Part shown: positions 25,835-37,300 of the stretch, one piece after another | How positions within the stretch are numbered: the stretch's first letter is position 1 | Layout of the letters: every line of letters starts with the position of its first letter | Assembly (NCBI GenBank): GCA_029778615.1 | Contig: JAKOPZ010000102.1 | Location: forward strand, 1 to 64,000 | Origin: Chloroflexota bacterium | GTDB lineage: Bacteria; Chloroflexota; Anaerolineae; UBA4142; SHND01 | DNA length: 64,000 bases | Reading direction: 5' to 3' | The notes under the pieces: generated by a model | Told to the model about the DNA's origin: nothing | Seen by the model: only the letters and a program-made list of their open reading frames with translations | Databases searched by the model: none | Program-made: the position numbers and the translations under genes

Positions 25835-26144
25835 TTATGGGAATCGAACCGTCCAATCAAAGTTATTGCCACACGGCGTTATCTGCCTGTTCACATTTTT
25901 CAATACAGCGTTATAGCAATCATTCGTCCAAGCGCCCGCCTTATTTCTCCATTTGAAAGCGGCAGAGGTCACAGGTCCAAAGTCTACACTGATTCCCTCT
26001 CCACAGCCAATGAAAATGGGCAAGCCGTAGAGCAAATTTGAAATTTGCTCTACATTTTCAGACGAGTATCATCAAAAACGTAAAGGAAACAAATACAAAG
26101 CTCAAAGGCGTTTTGAGCAGGATACGAGGCATTTTGCCGAGCAT
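25835..26144 (-). pseudogene. Secreted-protein gene interrupted by a palindromic element
   Basis: A good ribosome-binding site (GGAGG) and ATG at 26144 begin a signal-peptide-like sequence (RILLKTPLSFVFVSFTFLMILV) that ends at a TGA formed by the TGAAAATG border of the palindromic unit (26011-26060). Beyond the unit, in another frame, an open stretch (FIGCGEGISVDFGPVTSAAFKW...) with four cysteines runs to a stop at 25835. Removing about 52 bp would join the two parts in frame, so I read it as insertional inactivation. Alternatively, these could be two unrelated short frames. Confidence 0.55.
26011..26060. repeat. Palindromic unit with TGAAAATG/CATTTTCA borders
   Basis: TGAAAATG (26011-26018) and CATTTTCA (26053-26060) flank a perfect 27-bp palindrome (26027-26053; arms GTAGAGCAAATTT / AAATTTGCTCTAC around one central base). 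Confidence 0.88.
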
Positions 26145-26255
26145 AACAATCCTCCAATGTTTTGGATTTTCCAGACTCGTGACATTATAGCCCCCCCTCC
26201 CCCCCCCATTTGTCAAGCGCTCAAACCTTAAAAATATATCGCGATTGGACAAGCC

Positions 26256-26348
26256 ATGAAAGCCATCGCCGTTTTTCCCGGTCAACCGAACAGCATTCAT
26301 CTGACCGAAATGCCGATGCCGACCCTCAACGAAATTCTGAACGGGTAG
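26256..26348 (+). pseudogene. N-terminal fragment of a glucose/zinc alcohol dehydrogenase gene
   Basis: Thirty codons (MKAIAVFPGQPNSIHLTEMP...) match the start of GroES-like glucose 1-dehydrogenases, which typically begin MKAIAVFPG. The frame then stops and the sequence turns into heptameric repeats. The rest of the gene is absent. Confidence 0.65.
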
Positions 26349-26414
26349 CGTATTTGCGCAAGGAAAGAATGAGCGATGAGGTTTTCATTCTTTATCTCTC
26401 ATCCCTCATCGCTT

Positions 26415-26520
26415 ATGACTATCGAACGCGAACGTTTGCAACATGACCCGCGCGCGTGACGGCGTTGGGGTCCGTATCTCGCCGAACGCGCGTGGGGAAC
26501 GTGCGCGAAGATTATTTGGT
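26415..26520 (+). pseudogene. Decayed N-terminal fragment of an MGH1-like glucosidase gene
   Basis: Codons read MTIERERLQHDPRA-stop-RRWGPYLAERAWGT and then continue as VREDY in a shifted frame. This resembles the RWGPYLSERQWGTVREDY signature at the start of MGH1-type glycoside hydrolases. One stop and one frameshift are visible, and nothing of the catalytic part remains. Confidence 0.6.
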
Positions 26521-26734
26521 GAACGGGCGAGTCACCAAACGGTTTGGACAGGCTTGATTGCGAAAATTCTCCAAGAGGTGGGCGAGCCGGGACCGGCGCG
26601 CGGCGCGCGTTAATTTTTATCTTAAGCTTGGTACGATACACTCATGCCAAATTATCGCATTTACTTTGTTCTCCGCCCCGGCGGGACAAACGCGGCATTC
26701 TTTTTTCTGCGCCCCGGCAAGCCGCCATAAAAAA

Positions 26735-26926
26735 ACGGATGCAATGATCCCCGTTCCACTGCGCCGGACCCGCAACTTGGACGCTTGAAGCCGTATCCCT
26801 CACAATCGAATCCATTTGATTCGACGATTTGTGTTGGTGGGACGGCGATTCAGGGGCGGGGGGAGCGAGTGGCGTAACCGACCGTAAGCTGGCATCAAAT
26901 CACGATGCCGCGCTTGCGGTTTTTTG
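26735..26926 (+). ncRNA. Structured leader RNA, copy 1 (riboswitch-like)
   Basis: This ~190-nt stretch shares ordered conserved blocks with 30405-30605: ACGGATGCAATGAT, TGCGCCGGACCCGCA, TTGGACGC, CGTATCC, and GGAGCGAGTGGCGTAACCGA followed by CCGT. Variable stems lie between the blocks, which is the pattern expected of a conserved RNA fold and not of a coding region. TGCG/CGCA can pair around CCGGACC. The last conserved block runs straight into an intrinsic terminator, so the element could switch read-through into the giant surface-protein gene 67 bp downstream. I could not match it to a known riboswitch class. Confidence 0.7.
26881..26926 (+). terminator. Terminator of leader RNA copy 1
   Basis: Outer stem ACCGTAAGC / GCTTGCGGT (one wobble) and inner stem GGCATC / GATGCC are followed by TTTTTT. 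The 5' arm overlaps the conserved CCGACCGT block. Confidence 0.85.
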
Positions 26927-26992
26927 TTTGTTACGAATTAAAAGCTCGCGTGGCGGCGCCATGCAATCCCAACAAATTGTATCGGAGTAACT

Positions 26993-29900
26993 ATGCAAAA
27001 ACATTCGACCTTTTTTCAATGGGTGTTCTTTCTTGTTCGCTTGAGTGTCTGCGCGTTGGTGGTGCTGACGGCGATTGGGGCGTCAAGACAAAGCGCGCAC
27101 GCTGCCGGAACTATCAGCGGCAGAGTGTATCAAGATTTTAATGCGAATGGCATCTATGATACGACCGCGACCTTGAACAACAGCGGTTCGGGAACGATTG
27201 CCGTTGCGGTTGACCGCGGTGTGCAAAGCGTGACGGTGCGCGCGTACGATTCGAGCGGCACACTGCAAGGCAGTGCGACCACCGGCTCGAACGGGTTGTA
27301 CAGCTTGAGCGCGGGTAGCACCGGTCCGTATCGCATCGAATTTGATTCGACCACGTTTCCAAGCGGCTATGTCGCGGCGCCGGCAGGAACGGGGAACGGC
27401 ACAACCGTCCAATTTGTCTCTGATGGAAACACGAGCAACGTTAATTTGGGTTTGGAGCGTCCCGGCGAATATTGCCAAAACAATCCCACGCTCGTGACCC
27501 CTTGTTATTATTTTGGCGCGTCGAATGGCACAAGCGGCGACAATGGCAGCTTTCGCGATGAGGGCACGCTCAAAACATTTCCCTATGCTGCGGGGACGTA
27601 CTATGCGGACACGGTGGTTGCCAATATGCAGAATACGCTCAACACCAATTGGGACCAACCGACGGCGAGCAATCTCACCACCTTTGGTACGATTGGCGCA
27701 ACATGGGGCATCGCGTATCGGCGTTCTACGGAGCGTCTGTATGTCGCGGCATTTTACAAACGCCATTCGGGTTTCGGACCCGGCGCGGATGGCGTCATCA
27801 ATAATTCGGATGACCCGGGCGCGGTTTATGTCATCAATCCAAACAGCGGCGCAGTCACGGCAACCTACACAGTTCCAAACGCGACAACGAATCCCCACAA
27901 CACCTCAGATTACAACACGGATAACAACAACAGCGGTTGGGATGGTGTTGGCAAAGCTTCACTCGGCGGCATTGCGCTGAATGACGATGAATCGGTGCTG
28001 TATGTGATGAATTTGCAAAACCGTACGCTGTATGCGTTGAACGCCGGCACGGGCGCAGTATTGAACAGTACCGGCGCATATGGCACCGGCGTCGTGCCGA
28101 CGAATCAAAACACGTTGGCGACGAATGCGTGTACCGTTGGCACAAACGCGGTCAACATTCGTCCCTTTGCGGTGAATTATTATAACGATTATAACGCGTC
28201 CACCAACGACCTTTATGTTGGCATCACGTGTACGGGACAGAGCAATGCAAGCACGAGCAACATGTTTGCGTATGTGTATTCGGTCAATCCGTCCACGCTT
28301 GCGTTCAGTTCCACACCCGTATTCTCGATGGCATTGAACTATGCGCGGCGTTGCGTAAATGATTCCACACAAACTACGGCAATCTGTCAAAGCACATATC
28401 CGGCAGCGTGGAATCCATGGACCACTACGATTACACGGTATGTTCCTTCTGGTGTGGGCAACAACGCAAGCTATCCGCAGCCGTGGCTCACCGATATTGC
28501 ATTTGATAATGGCAATCTCATCTTGGGGCTGCGTGACCGTGCGGGCGACCAGTTTGGACTTTACACGACGGAAACTCCCTCTACGGGAAACAGTTTTACC
28601 GCGCGCGGCATTGGCGGTGGGGATACTCTGCGCGCGTGCGGCAGTCCGGCAACGGGCTGGACGCTCGAAAGCAATGGTCGCTGTAACAGTATTGGAAACG
28701 CGCCCCAAAACACCTCTCAAGGTCCGGGCAACGGCGAATATTATTACGAAGAAAATTATGCGCGCTGGCACGATGAAGTTTCAACAAATGGCTTGATGCA
28801 AATTCCCGGTTATCCCGATGTGGTGACGAATGTGTACGACCCAATTCGAAGTACGGATTCCATTGACTCTGCGCCCTATTCCGGCGGCACGCGCTGGCTA
28901 AGCAACGCGGGCGCGGGCGCCAACAACAGCAGCGCGGGCAGCACGAGCAAAGGGTATCGCCTCTATCAATCTGCGTTTGGGGGCGGCACGACTCCGACCA
29001 CCGCCAAATTTTTTGGCAAAGCGAATGGCTTGGGCGACCTCATCGCCTTGTGCAGTTCTGCGCCCATCCAAATCGGCAATCGCGTTTGGAGCGACAGCAA
29101 CAAAGATGGGATTCAGGATGCGAATGAAGCGGGCATTGCGAATGTGCTCGTCCAGCTCACCGACAGCAGCGGCAATGTGCTTGCCACCGCGCTCACCGAT
29201 TCGAGCGGAAATTATTTTTTTAGCAATGACCCGCGCGGTTATCCTTCCGGCGGCAACAATGCGCCGAACGCGACGAGCGGCGGAGGCGTAAGCGGCGGTT
29301 TCAGTCAAGATAATCAAGGCGGAAGTGCCAGTACGGCAAGCTCTAAATTTGGGATTCTGGGATTGGTTGCAGGTGGCACCTATTTTGTCCGCATTGACCG
29401 CAGTCAAACCGCGCTTAATGCGCTTACAAATTTGTCTCCGGCAAATGTTGGCAGCAATGCCTTTATCAATTCCAAAGGCACTGCCACAACGCTCAACTCT
29501 GTCAATTACAGCCGCGCGAGTGTGACGCTCGGCTCGGCGGGAAACAACGACCATCGTTATGATTTTGGTTTTTATAGCACGCCGACGGCAATTGACTTGG
29601 GCGAGGTACAAGCCAAAGCGAACGACGATGGCAGTGTGCTGGTCAAGTGGGAAACCCTCGACGAAAGCAATCTGCTCGGCTTTAACGTGCTCCGCAGCGC
29701 CAAGAAAAATGGCGCCGTCACCCAACTCAATGCGGAACTGGTCGCCGCGCGTTCGGTCGGACAACTCGCCGGCAATCGTTATACCTTCCGCGACTCGAAC
29801 GTTCAAGGCGGCAAGCGCTATTTCTATCGCATTGAGCTGGTGCGCCCGAACGGCACAAGTGAAACGAGCGCTGCGGTGGTCGTGAGAACTAAAGTGACAA

Positions 29901-30247
29901 GCAGCGCGTGCAGCGGCAAACCGAACGTGCCGACGTTGGCGGGACCGGAAGATGGGAAAAAAGTAAAGAAAGGCAAAGTGACCTTCACGTGGAATCCGGT
30001 CGAATGCGCGGTGAGTTACAAGTGGCAGCTGCGCGGCGATGCGTCGGATGGCGAATCTATCGCGAGCAAAAAAGATTTGACGACAACGCAGACGAGCATC
30101 AAAAAGTTGCAGCCGGGACGGACGTATTACTGGCGCGTGCAAGCGTGCAATGCGGCGGGCAAGTGCAGTGCGAGTGAATGGTCGAGCATCGTCGTCAAGC
30201 AGCCGAAAGAGAAGCAGAAACAAAAAACCAAGTCAACCACCGAGTAA
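26993..30247 (+). CDS. Large secreted SdrD_B-domain surface protein (1084 aa)
   Basis: An exported protein with a signal peptide (about 8-36). An N-terminal SdrD_B-like domain ([17 protein letters not shown]) is followed by a region of about 500 residues rich in Asn, Thr and Tyr that looks like a beta-propeller or lectin-like body ([41 protein letters not shown]). A second SdrD_B domain ([23 protein letters not shown]) leads to a beta domain starting [21 protein letters not shown] and a C-terminal Fn3-like cassette ([19 protein letters not shown]...) ending in [11 protein letters not shown]. No LPXTG or PEP-CTERM anchor is visible. It is paralogous over its length to the 2284-aa protein at 31350 and lies under the leader RNA at 26735. 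Confidence 0.87.
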   Translation: MQKHSTFFQWVFFLVRLSVCALVVLTAIGASRQSAHAAGTISGRVYQDFNANGIYDTTATLNNSGSGTIAVAVDRGVQSVTVRAYDSSGTLQGSATTGSNGLYSLSAGSTGPYRIEFDSTTFPSGYVAAPAGTGNGTTVQFVSDGNTSNVNLGLERPGEYCQNNPTLVTPCYYFGASNGTSGDNGSFRDEGTLKTFPYAAGTYYADTVVANMQNTLNTNWDQPTASNLTTFGTIGATWGIAYRRSTERLYVAAFYKRHSGFGPGADGVINNSDDPGAVYVINPNSGAVTATYTVPNATTNPHNTSDYNTDNNNSGWDGVGKASLGGIALNDDESVLYVMNLQNRTLYALNAGTGAVLNSTGAYGTGVVPTNQNTLATNACTVGTNAVNIRPFAVNYYNDYNASTNDLYVGITCTGQSNASTSNMFAYVYSVNPSTLAFSSTPVFSMALNYARRCVNDSTQTTAICQSTYPAAWNPWTTTITRYVPSGVGNNASYPQPWLTDIAFDNGNLILGLRDRAGDQFGLYTTETPSTGNSFTARGIGGGDTLRACGSPATGWTLESNGRCNSIGNAPQNTSQGPGNGEYYYEENYARWHDEVSTNGLMQIPGYPDVVTNVYDPIRSTDSIDSAPYSGGTRWLSNAGAGANNSSAGSTSKGYRLYQSAFGGGTTPTTAKFFGKANGLGDLIALCSSAPIQIGNRVWSDSNKDGIQDANEAGIANVLVQLTDSSGNVLATALTDSSGNYFFSNDPRGYPSGGNNAPNATSGGGVSGGFSQDNQGGSASTASSKFGILGLVAGGTYFVRIDRSQTALNALTNLSPANVGSNAFINSKGTATTLNSVNYSRASVTLGSAGNNDHRYDFGFYSTPTAIDLGEVQAKANDDGSVLVKWETLDESNLLGFNVLRSAKKNGAVTQLNAELVAARSVGQLAGNRYTFRDSNVQGGKRYFYRIELVRPNGTSETSAAVVVRTKVTSSACSGKPNVPTLAGPEDGKKVKKGKVTFTWNPVECAVSYKWQLRGDASDGESIASKKDLTTTQTSIKKLQPGRTYYWRVQACNAAGKCSASEWSSIVVKQPKEKQKQKTKSTTE

Positions 30248-30270
30248 GGGGAACCCCGGTGCGCCCCTGA
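29904..30270 (+). repeat. 367-bp C-terminal cassette, copy 1
   Basis: Identical except for two bases to 37861-38227. It covers the last ~114 codons of both giant genes, the shared stop and about 23 bp of 3' sequence. Flanking coding sequence is far more diverged. Confidence 0.93.
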
Positions 30271-30276
30271 ATCCAG

Positions 30277-30314
30277 ATCTCATGCCGCAGTTGAGCGGCA
30301 TGAGATTTTTTTTG
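30277..30314 (+). terminator. Intrinsic terminator after the 1084-aa surface protein
   Basis: Stem ATCTCATGCCGC / GCGGCATGAGAT with an AGTTGA loop is followed by TTTTTTTT. Confidence 0.92.
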
Positions 30315-30404
30315 TTAATCGGCATCTTAACTTTGCTCTTGTAGAATTCACGCAGATTTATCCTGCCGCGCACGCTTGCGGCAAACCTCATACACACAAT
30401 AGTA

Positions 30405-30605
30405 ACGGATGCAATGATTCCCAGTCCTTGCTGCGCCGGACCCGCAGAATTTGGACGCCTGGAATCGTATCCACGAACGCAAGATAGAATTTCCACTTGC
30501 GCGTTTCGTTTTCGTGGAGAGATTCTGAATGGGCTGGGCGGAGCGAGTGGCGTAACCGACCGTGACTTGTGCTGTAGTACAGCATGTGGTCGCGGTTTTT
30601 TGTTT
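30405..30605 (+). ncRNA. Structured leader RNA, copy 2 (riboswitch-like)
   Basis: Conserved blocks occur in the same order as copy 1: ACGGATGCAATGAT, TGCGCCGGACCCGCA, TTGGACGC, CGTATCC and GGAGCGAGTGGCGTAACCGA. The intervening stem differs in sequence but can still pair (CACGAAAACGAAACGCGC-type arms, CCACGAA with TTCGTGG). A terminator (ACCGTGAC / GTCGCGGT with inner TGCTGT / ACAGCA, then TTTTTT) closes the element. It precedes the small secreted GYWKN protein gene by about 90 bp. Confidence 0.7.
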
Positions 30606-30695
30606 GGCAGAATATTACAAGTCAAACAAGGCGAATTCGGGGACGTACAAGGTCTCGCAGGAACATCCGCAACATATTTCTCAAGGAGGTCTGTC

Positions 30696-31178
30696 ATGTT
30701 TCGAGTTCTGTCTTTTTCAATGCTTGTGCTGGTAACGCTGGCGAGCATTGTGATTGTTGCACCATCTGCAAGCGCTGCACCGTCGCAAATCAGTGACAGT
30801 GCATGTGCGGCAATTTATAGTCCGGGCTATTGGAAGAACTGGAAGAATCATTACACTGCCCAAGAATTCCAGGGAATTGTTTCCAACACAATTCACTTTT
30901 CATCCTTGACTCCTGCAGAGGCAGTAGCCATTCTGAACAATAACCGCAATCAGTTTCAACGGCATTTGCTTTCCGCTGAATTGAACGCGGCGAACGACCC
31001 TTCGTTCGCCTATGGCTATTATGTCTATGGCGACCTCTTTATTTCGGTTTTTGAACTCCTCGATACCGCGTACAACACTTCTTCCCCGAGCGCGAACTTG
31101 GACGATGCCATTCGCTATATTGGCAGTAACGGTGAAGGCGCGTCGAGCTCCAGTTGTCGCGTGATTGGACGCATCTAG
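30696..31178 (+). CDS. Small secreted protein with a GYWKN motif
   Basis: A 160-residue protein with an AAGGAGGT site. The signal peptide spans about 1-28 (LSFSMLVLVTLASIVIVAPSASA). The mature N-terminus has SPGYWKNWKNHY, a GYWKN motif that I recall from secreted bacterial and archaeal proteins, often beside SdrD_B or anchor domains. The remainder is helical (FQGIVSNTIHFSSLTPAEAVAILNNN, RHLLSAELNAAND). Two cysteines (about 36 and 153) could form a disulfide. It sits between the two giant SdrD_B genes and shares the leader-RNA type of the first, so a joint role in a surface structure is likely. Confidence 0.8.
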   Translation: MFRVLSFSMLVLVTLASIVIVAPSASAAPSQISDSACAAIYSPGYWKNWKNHYTAQEFQGIVSNTIHFSSLTPAEAVAILNNNRNQFQRHLLSAELNAANDPSFAYGYYVYGDLFISVFELLDTAYNTSSPSANLDDAIRYIGSNGEGASSSSCRVIGRI

Positions 31179-31183
31179 GTGAC

Positions 31184-31218
31184 AAAGGACTCGCTCGAAA
31201 TGGGCGAGTCCTTTTTGG
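31184..31218 (+). terminator. Intrinsic terminator after the GYWKN protein gene
   Basis: Stem AAAGGACTCGC(TCG) / (C)GCGAGTCCTTT-type with a short loop is followed by TTTTT. Confidence 0.88.
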
Positions 31219-31349
31219 AACGCTCGCCTGTCCCTCCTGACTGTCGTAACCACGTTCACTTTTTGTCTGTCCGAATAAAGTGGGACTGTACTCTTTATTG
31301 CCCCGAGAGACACCGGCAAAAATCTCCCTCTCACTTTGCATGAGGTTTT

Positions 31350-34300
31350 ATGAAACCATTCCAACTGCATTCGTTGGTCCGTTATGCCATGCAGCGTAGC
31401 ATTGTCCTGCCAATGTTTTTTGCGTTGGCGTTGTATCTCGTGGCGAATCTGGGCGCGCCGGGCAATATCGCTTATGCTGCCGGAACGTATACCGGTACCG
31501 TGTTTATTGATTACGATAATGATGGCGTGCAGGATGCGAACGAGCCCGCGCAAAGTGGGATTGCTGTTGCTCTCTTTGACGTGAACGGGAATCGCTGCAC
31601 GACCACAACGAACTCAAGCGGCGTGTGGAGCATAAATTCCAGCACCTGTGGCGGACTGTCTGCAGGACCCTATCGCGTGGAATTCACTATTCCCGCTTCT
31701 TTTTCCTACTTTCAACCGGGCGCTGTCGGCACGGGCAATTCCACGTCTGTCGTTTTTGTTGCCGATGGCGGCGCAACGGTTAATTTTGGACTCATGTCGC
31801 CGGATGAATATGCCGGTGCGGCAGATGTTCCACTCGTCACTTCAAACAACTCAAACCCGGGTGCGTCGTCAACCAAAACGAGTTCGACGACGAACCCAAG
31901 CGTGCTCGCTTGGCCCTACAATGCAACGGCTCCTTCGACTTTCAATCCAAACGACCCGGACCCGACGCGCAGCATTTCTTTTAGCGGCATGGGTTCGACA
32001 TGGGGTTTGGGCATTCAACGCAGCAATTTGCGCGCCTATTTTTCTGCCGCGTTGGTGCGGCATGTTGATTTAGGACCGGCAGCTCGCCCAACAACCGGCG
32101 CAGGAAACCAAAGCAAAGCAGTGGACGGCGTGTACATGGTGGACATGAGTAGTACGAGCGGAACTCTCGCCGGCTACTTTACTCTGAATGGCGTCAGCCC
32201 CGCAAATGGAAACGCCGGGGCGATTAATCTCGGCTCGGTAACGCGAAAAATCATCACTACAGCCGTAGATACAACCGGTACGACCGGGACAAATCAAGAC
32301 TTGAATGCGCTCAGTACAACGAACGCCGAGAGCTTTGACCGCGATGCATTTGGCAAAGTGGCAACGGTTGGTTTTGGCGGCGCAGAGGTCAGTTCTGACG
32401 ACAAATACCTTTGGCTCGTCAATCTTAACCAAAAATCACTCATTCGTGTTGACATTACCAACTATTCTTCACTTCCGACCGGTGGCAGCACGCCCAGCGC
32501 GAGCTTGGTTTCGCATTACACAATTTCTACATCGGGCCTGTCCGCATGTGGCAGCGGAGGAACCTATCGTCCCTGGGGTCTAAAATTGTATCGCGGACGC
32601 GGCTATGTTGGGATCACCTGCGATGTGTTAAATGCGCAAGGCACCGCCGATGCGTGGGTGCGTTCCTTTGATTTGAATGACCCCACTGCCGGATTCACCA
32701 CCGAGGTAAGTATTGACCTGAGCCGGAATACTTCTGGGGGAGCATCGGGTTACAGCCGAGAACAAACGAACAACACCGTAAATACGAACACTACTTTTGC
32801 GAACCGCTGGAACGATTGGCTCAATTCGTTTGATGCCCGAACCGGCATTGCTTACGAGACCACTGGAACAAATTGGGAAGCGTCACGCCCGCAAGCTTTG
32901 ATTGGCGATATTGAGTTCACGGATAGCGGGGATATGGTGATAGGAATGCTGGACCGTTTTGGGATGCAGTCCGGCTTTTTGAATTACAGCACCAACCCGG
33001 CAGACGATACGAGCGGCAGCCAGCAACTCTACTCGGCAAATGCAGGCGGAGATTTGATTCATGCCTGCAGATCCGGAAGCTCATATATTGTTGAGGGTTT
33101 TTCGGGATGCACCATTGACAACGATACGGGTCCCCAGAGCGGTCTAACGAACGACGGACCAAACAGCGTTGGAGAATATTACTACGATGATTATGCATAT
33201 TTTGGCGGCACTGTCACGCACTTTGAGGTAGCTTCAGGAGGGCTAGCCGTTCGTCGTTCTACGACCGAAGTCGTTTCAACCGTTTTTGACCCGGTTCGGG
33301 AAAATGCGAATTATCAACAGGGTGTCCGCTGGTTTGACACAAACACTTCGAGCGGCAATTCTACCCGCGGGACTGCTTTGCGGTCCTATCAGGCATGGCC
33401 CGTTTCCGGCGGCAACACGTCAAAAGCAAATGGCTTGGGTGATATTGAGCAGTTGAATGTCGCGCCGTTAGAACTTGGCAACCGCGTTTGGCGCGACGAT
33501 GATGGAGATGGAATACAAGACCCGAATGAAATGGCAGTCGCCGGCGTAACGGTTCAATTGTTACGCGGGGGAAATGTCGTTGGAACTGCCGTTACCAACT
33601 CCAAAGGCGAATATTATTTCACCAGCACACCGGGTACCAACGACTCGAATACGAGTGACAACATTGGGCAAGTGAACGACAGCAGCAACGGAATTTTGCG
33701 GAACACCGCGTATGTGGTTCGCATCAATCCTACAGTCGGTAACAATGCCGCTTTATTGAGTGGATTGAATCTCACAACTGCGAATGCAAGTGACAGCGGC
33801 GCAGGCGATTCCGGTGCCAACGCGGACGCGCGCGATTCGGATGCCACGCTGTCGAGCAGCAACTATGAAATCTCCTTGACCACCGGCGGCGCGGGAGCAA
33901 ATAATCACACGAGCGACTTTGGTTTCACCCCACTCGGCGCCATCGGCAATCGCGTGTGGCTCGACGAAGACTCGAACGGCTATCAGGATGAAGGCGAAGA
34001 CGGACTGCCGAACATCACTGTTCAACTGAAAAACAGTGGCGGCACCGTCATTGCGACCACCTACACCGACGCCAACGGAAACTATTTGTTCAAAGACCTT
34101 CCGGCGGGCAGTTACTTTGTGCAGGTCTTGAGCGGCAGCGTGCCGACAGGTCTTTCGCAAACAACAACATATCCCAACAACGGCGCGGATTTGTTTAATC
34201 AGAATCAAAGCAGCGGGAACGGGTATGCTGTCACCTTGAGCGCGGGACAAGAAAATCTCACCGCCGACTTTGGCTACAACTGGAATCCGACGAGCGATGT

Positions 34301-37300
34301 CACAACGGGCGGCGCAGTGAACGCGACTGCCGCACTGGGCGACCGCGTGTGGATTGACATTAACGGCAACGGCTATCAAGACCCGTTCGAAGTCGGCGTG
34401 CGCGGCGCAACCGTCACGCTTTACTATGCCGCGCAAAACGATGGTGTGTATGACGATGTATATAACGTTGGCGGTTATACGCCAACGCGTACCACCGATT
34501 CTAACGGCAACTATATGTTTGACGGTTTGCCGCCCGGCGCGTATGTTGTCCAAGTAACGAGTGACAGCGGCGCGAGTCACGCCATTCTCACGGCAGGGCA
34601 ATACAATCAAACCGGCGACCCCGAACATTGGGGCACCACCGGCACCAATAACGACAATAAAACCACCACGCCCGTTGTTCTCGGACCCGGCGATGTTTTC
34701 CTCAACGCGGACTTTGGCTATCAACCCAATGGCGCGGTGCTTGGCAGCATCGGCAACTTTGTGTGGTTTGACCGCGATGCCGATGGCGTCGGTCCGAATG
34801 TGGACGCCGATGGCGCGGGTTCCGGGTCTGCCGAAACGCATGGCGCGTCCGGCACCGCCGACAGTGAAGAAGGCATCGGCGGCGTCTCGGTCTCGCTCAT
34901 TCGTGATACGAATGGCAACGGCGTGTGGGACAGCGGCGAACCCATTATTGCGACGCAATTCACTTCGGACGGAACCCAAGATGTGGATGGCGATGGAAAT
35001 GTGGATGCCAAAGGCGCATATCGCTTCCGTGGTTTGCAATTGACCGACGGCAGCGGTAGTGACGATTATCTCGTGTGGGTGAATGATACCAACCGCGTGT
35101 TGGACGGCTTGCGCGCGACGTATGACAAAGATGGTAGCAGCGCGCCTTCCAGTGGTGTGGTCACTGGACTCGGCATCAGCGCCGTCACAAATCTTGGCAC
35201 AACCGGCGGCACACCGTATGGCACGAACGACGCGACCGACCAGGACTTTGGCTACACCGGCGATGGCAGCGGACAGCGCACTTCGAGCGCGGTCTTGACT
35301 TCGCCCACGAACAGCGGCGTCATTGGCGACCGCGTGTGGTTGGACATCAATAACAATGCTGCTCAGGATTCCGGTGAATTGGGTATCCCCGGCGTGCGCG
35401 TGAATTTGTATGATTCCAGCGGCGGACTCGTCGCGACCACACTCACCGGTGCAGACGGATATTACTTGTTCCCGAACTTGCCGACGAGTGCAGGTGGAAT
35501 TGCTTACACTGTCAAAGTGGATACCACAACCCTGCCCGGGGGTTTGACGCAAACCTATGATGCAACGAATCCAACGACAGACAGCACTTCGACCGTCACG
35601 TTGACCAATGCTGCTCCGTCAAATCTTCTGCAAGACTTTGGCTATCGCGGCACAGGCACCGTCGGCAACTTGGTGTGGAAGGACTTGAACGCGAACGGCG
35701 TGTATCAAGCGAATGGCGCGGATGGCGTGGGCGGCACCGAAGACGACGAAACGGGCATCAGCGGCGTCACGCTCGACATTTACTTTGACACGAATCGCAA
35801 CGGCAAAATTGACCCGGGCGAACCGAAACTCGGCACAACCACCACCGACGCGAACGGCGCATACTCGTTCAGCGGACTCCCAACGAATGATGGCAGCGGC
35901 AGCGCATATTACGTTGTGGATGTGACCGACAACAAAGGCATTCTCGCCGGCTATTGGCACTCGCTCGGAACGGCAGGCAGCGATAACAACAGCCAAACCG
36001 ACCCGTATGGCGTTTCCATCTCGCCCGGCTCGCCCGACAATCTCACCGCCGATTTTGGTTACTATCCCAAATTCGCCGCGCTCGGCAACTATGTCTTTAA
36101 CGACGCGAACGCGAACGGTATTCAAGATAGCGGCGAAGTCGGCATCAACGGCGTCGTCGTTCAATTGACCATCACGTATCCAAACGGAACGACGACAACG
36201 CTCTATACGACGACGGGCGATGACCCGAATACCAACGGCACACAAACCGGTTGGTACAGTTTCGGCAATCTTTTGCAGGATGAAAATTACAACACAACCG
36301 GCGGCAGCGGACCTACGTTCTCGATTTCGGTTGTGACGGCAGACAATACGGGTGCGCTCGCAAATCTCGTCAAAACAAACATTGACCAGGGCGCGAATGA
36401 CAAAACAGACGCGGACAATCCGGCAGGCGTCAGCGCCACCGCGCTCAAAGGTGTAACAACGGTCAGCCAAAACGCGACCGCCAACAATGAATCCACGATT
36501 GCGAGTTACGACTTTGGCTACACCGCGCCCGTGAATCTCGGCGACCGCATCTGGTATGACACAAACAACAACGGCACGTTGGACGCGGGCGAAGCGGGCA
36601 TCAACGGCGTGACCGTGCGTTTGTATCGCGACACGAACGGCAACGGCACTTTTGATTCCGCCACCGACACGCTCGTCGCCACGACGACGACGGCGAACGC
36701 GAGCGGCAATGACGGTACCTATAACTTTACACTGCTCACGCCATCCATCGAAGCAACCATCAGCACACATTACTTTGTCGTACTGCCTGACACGAACTTT
36801 ACAAGCGGCGGCGCACTGGCGAGTTATCTGAACAGCAGCAGCACGGTTAGCGCGAACAGCGACACCAACAACGCCGACCACGGACGCGTCATTGGCACGC
36901 TCGGACAAAGCGGCGGCTATGTGGTGACCCAAAACGCCGCCGGCAACAACAGCGGCGCGGTCAGCGTCACGCTCGGCGGCGAACCGACCAACGACGGCGA
37001 TGGCAACAACGGCAATCTCACACTGGACTTTGGTTTCTATCGTCTCACCGCAAGCGGCAAAGTGTGGTTGGACAATGGCGCGGGCGGCGGCACATCCAAT
37101 AACGGCATGTTGGACGGCAGCGAAGGCGGTCTCAACAGCGTGCGCGTCGAACTGTACAAGAACGGCGTGTTGGTAGCGGTTGCGTTCACCAACTCGAGCG
37201 GCGATTACAGCTTTACGCAGCAGACCGATTCAAACGGCAATGGCAACAACCGACCGCTCCAACCCGGTTCGGACTATACCATCTCGATTCCGTCGGGGCA

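Noticed and set aside
26735-26926. Leader RNA as a c-di-GMP-I (GEMM), cobalamin or ydaO riboswitch
   Set aside because: The 3' block resembles part of GEMM-I, and CCCGCAACTT recalls cobalamin leaders, but the defining cores (GEMM 5' half and GAAA tetraloop; the cobalamin CAGGAGACC box) are missing in both copies.
28898-30223. 441-codon antisense frame in the 1084-aa surface protein gene, partly repeated at 37710-38180
   Set aside because: The repetition only mirrors the shared 367-bp cassette; no ribosome-binding site or protein family was seen.
33753-35552. 599-codon open frame antisense to the giant SdrD_B gene
   Set aside because: It is a by-product of the repetitive codon use of the sense gene. 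The sense frame has signal peptide, domain repeats and a terminator, while the antisense product has no recognisable domain or start signal.
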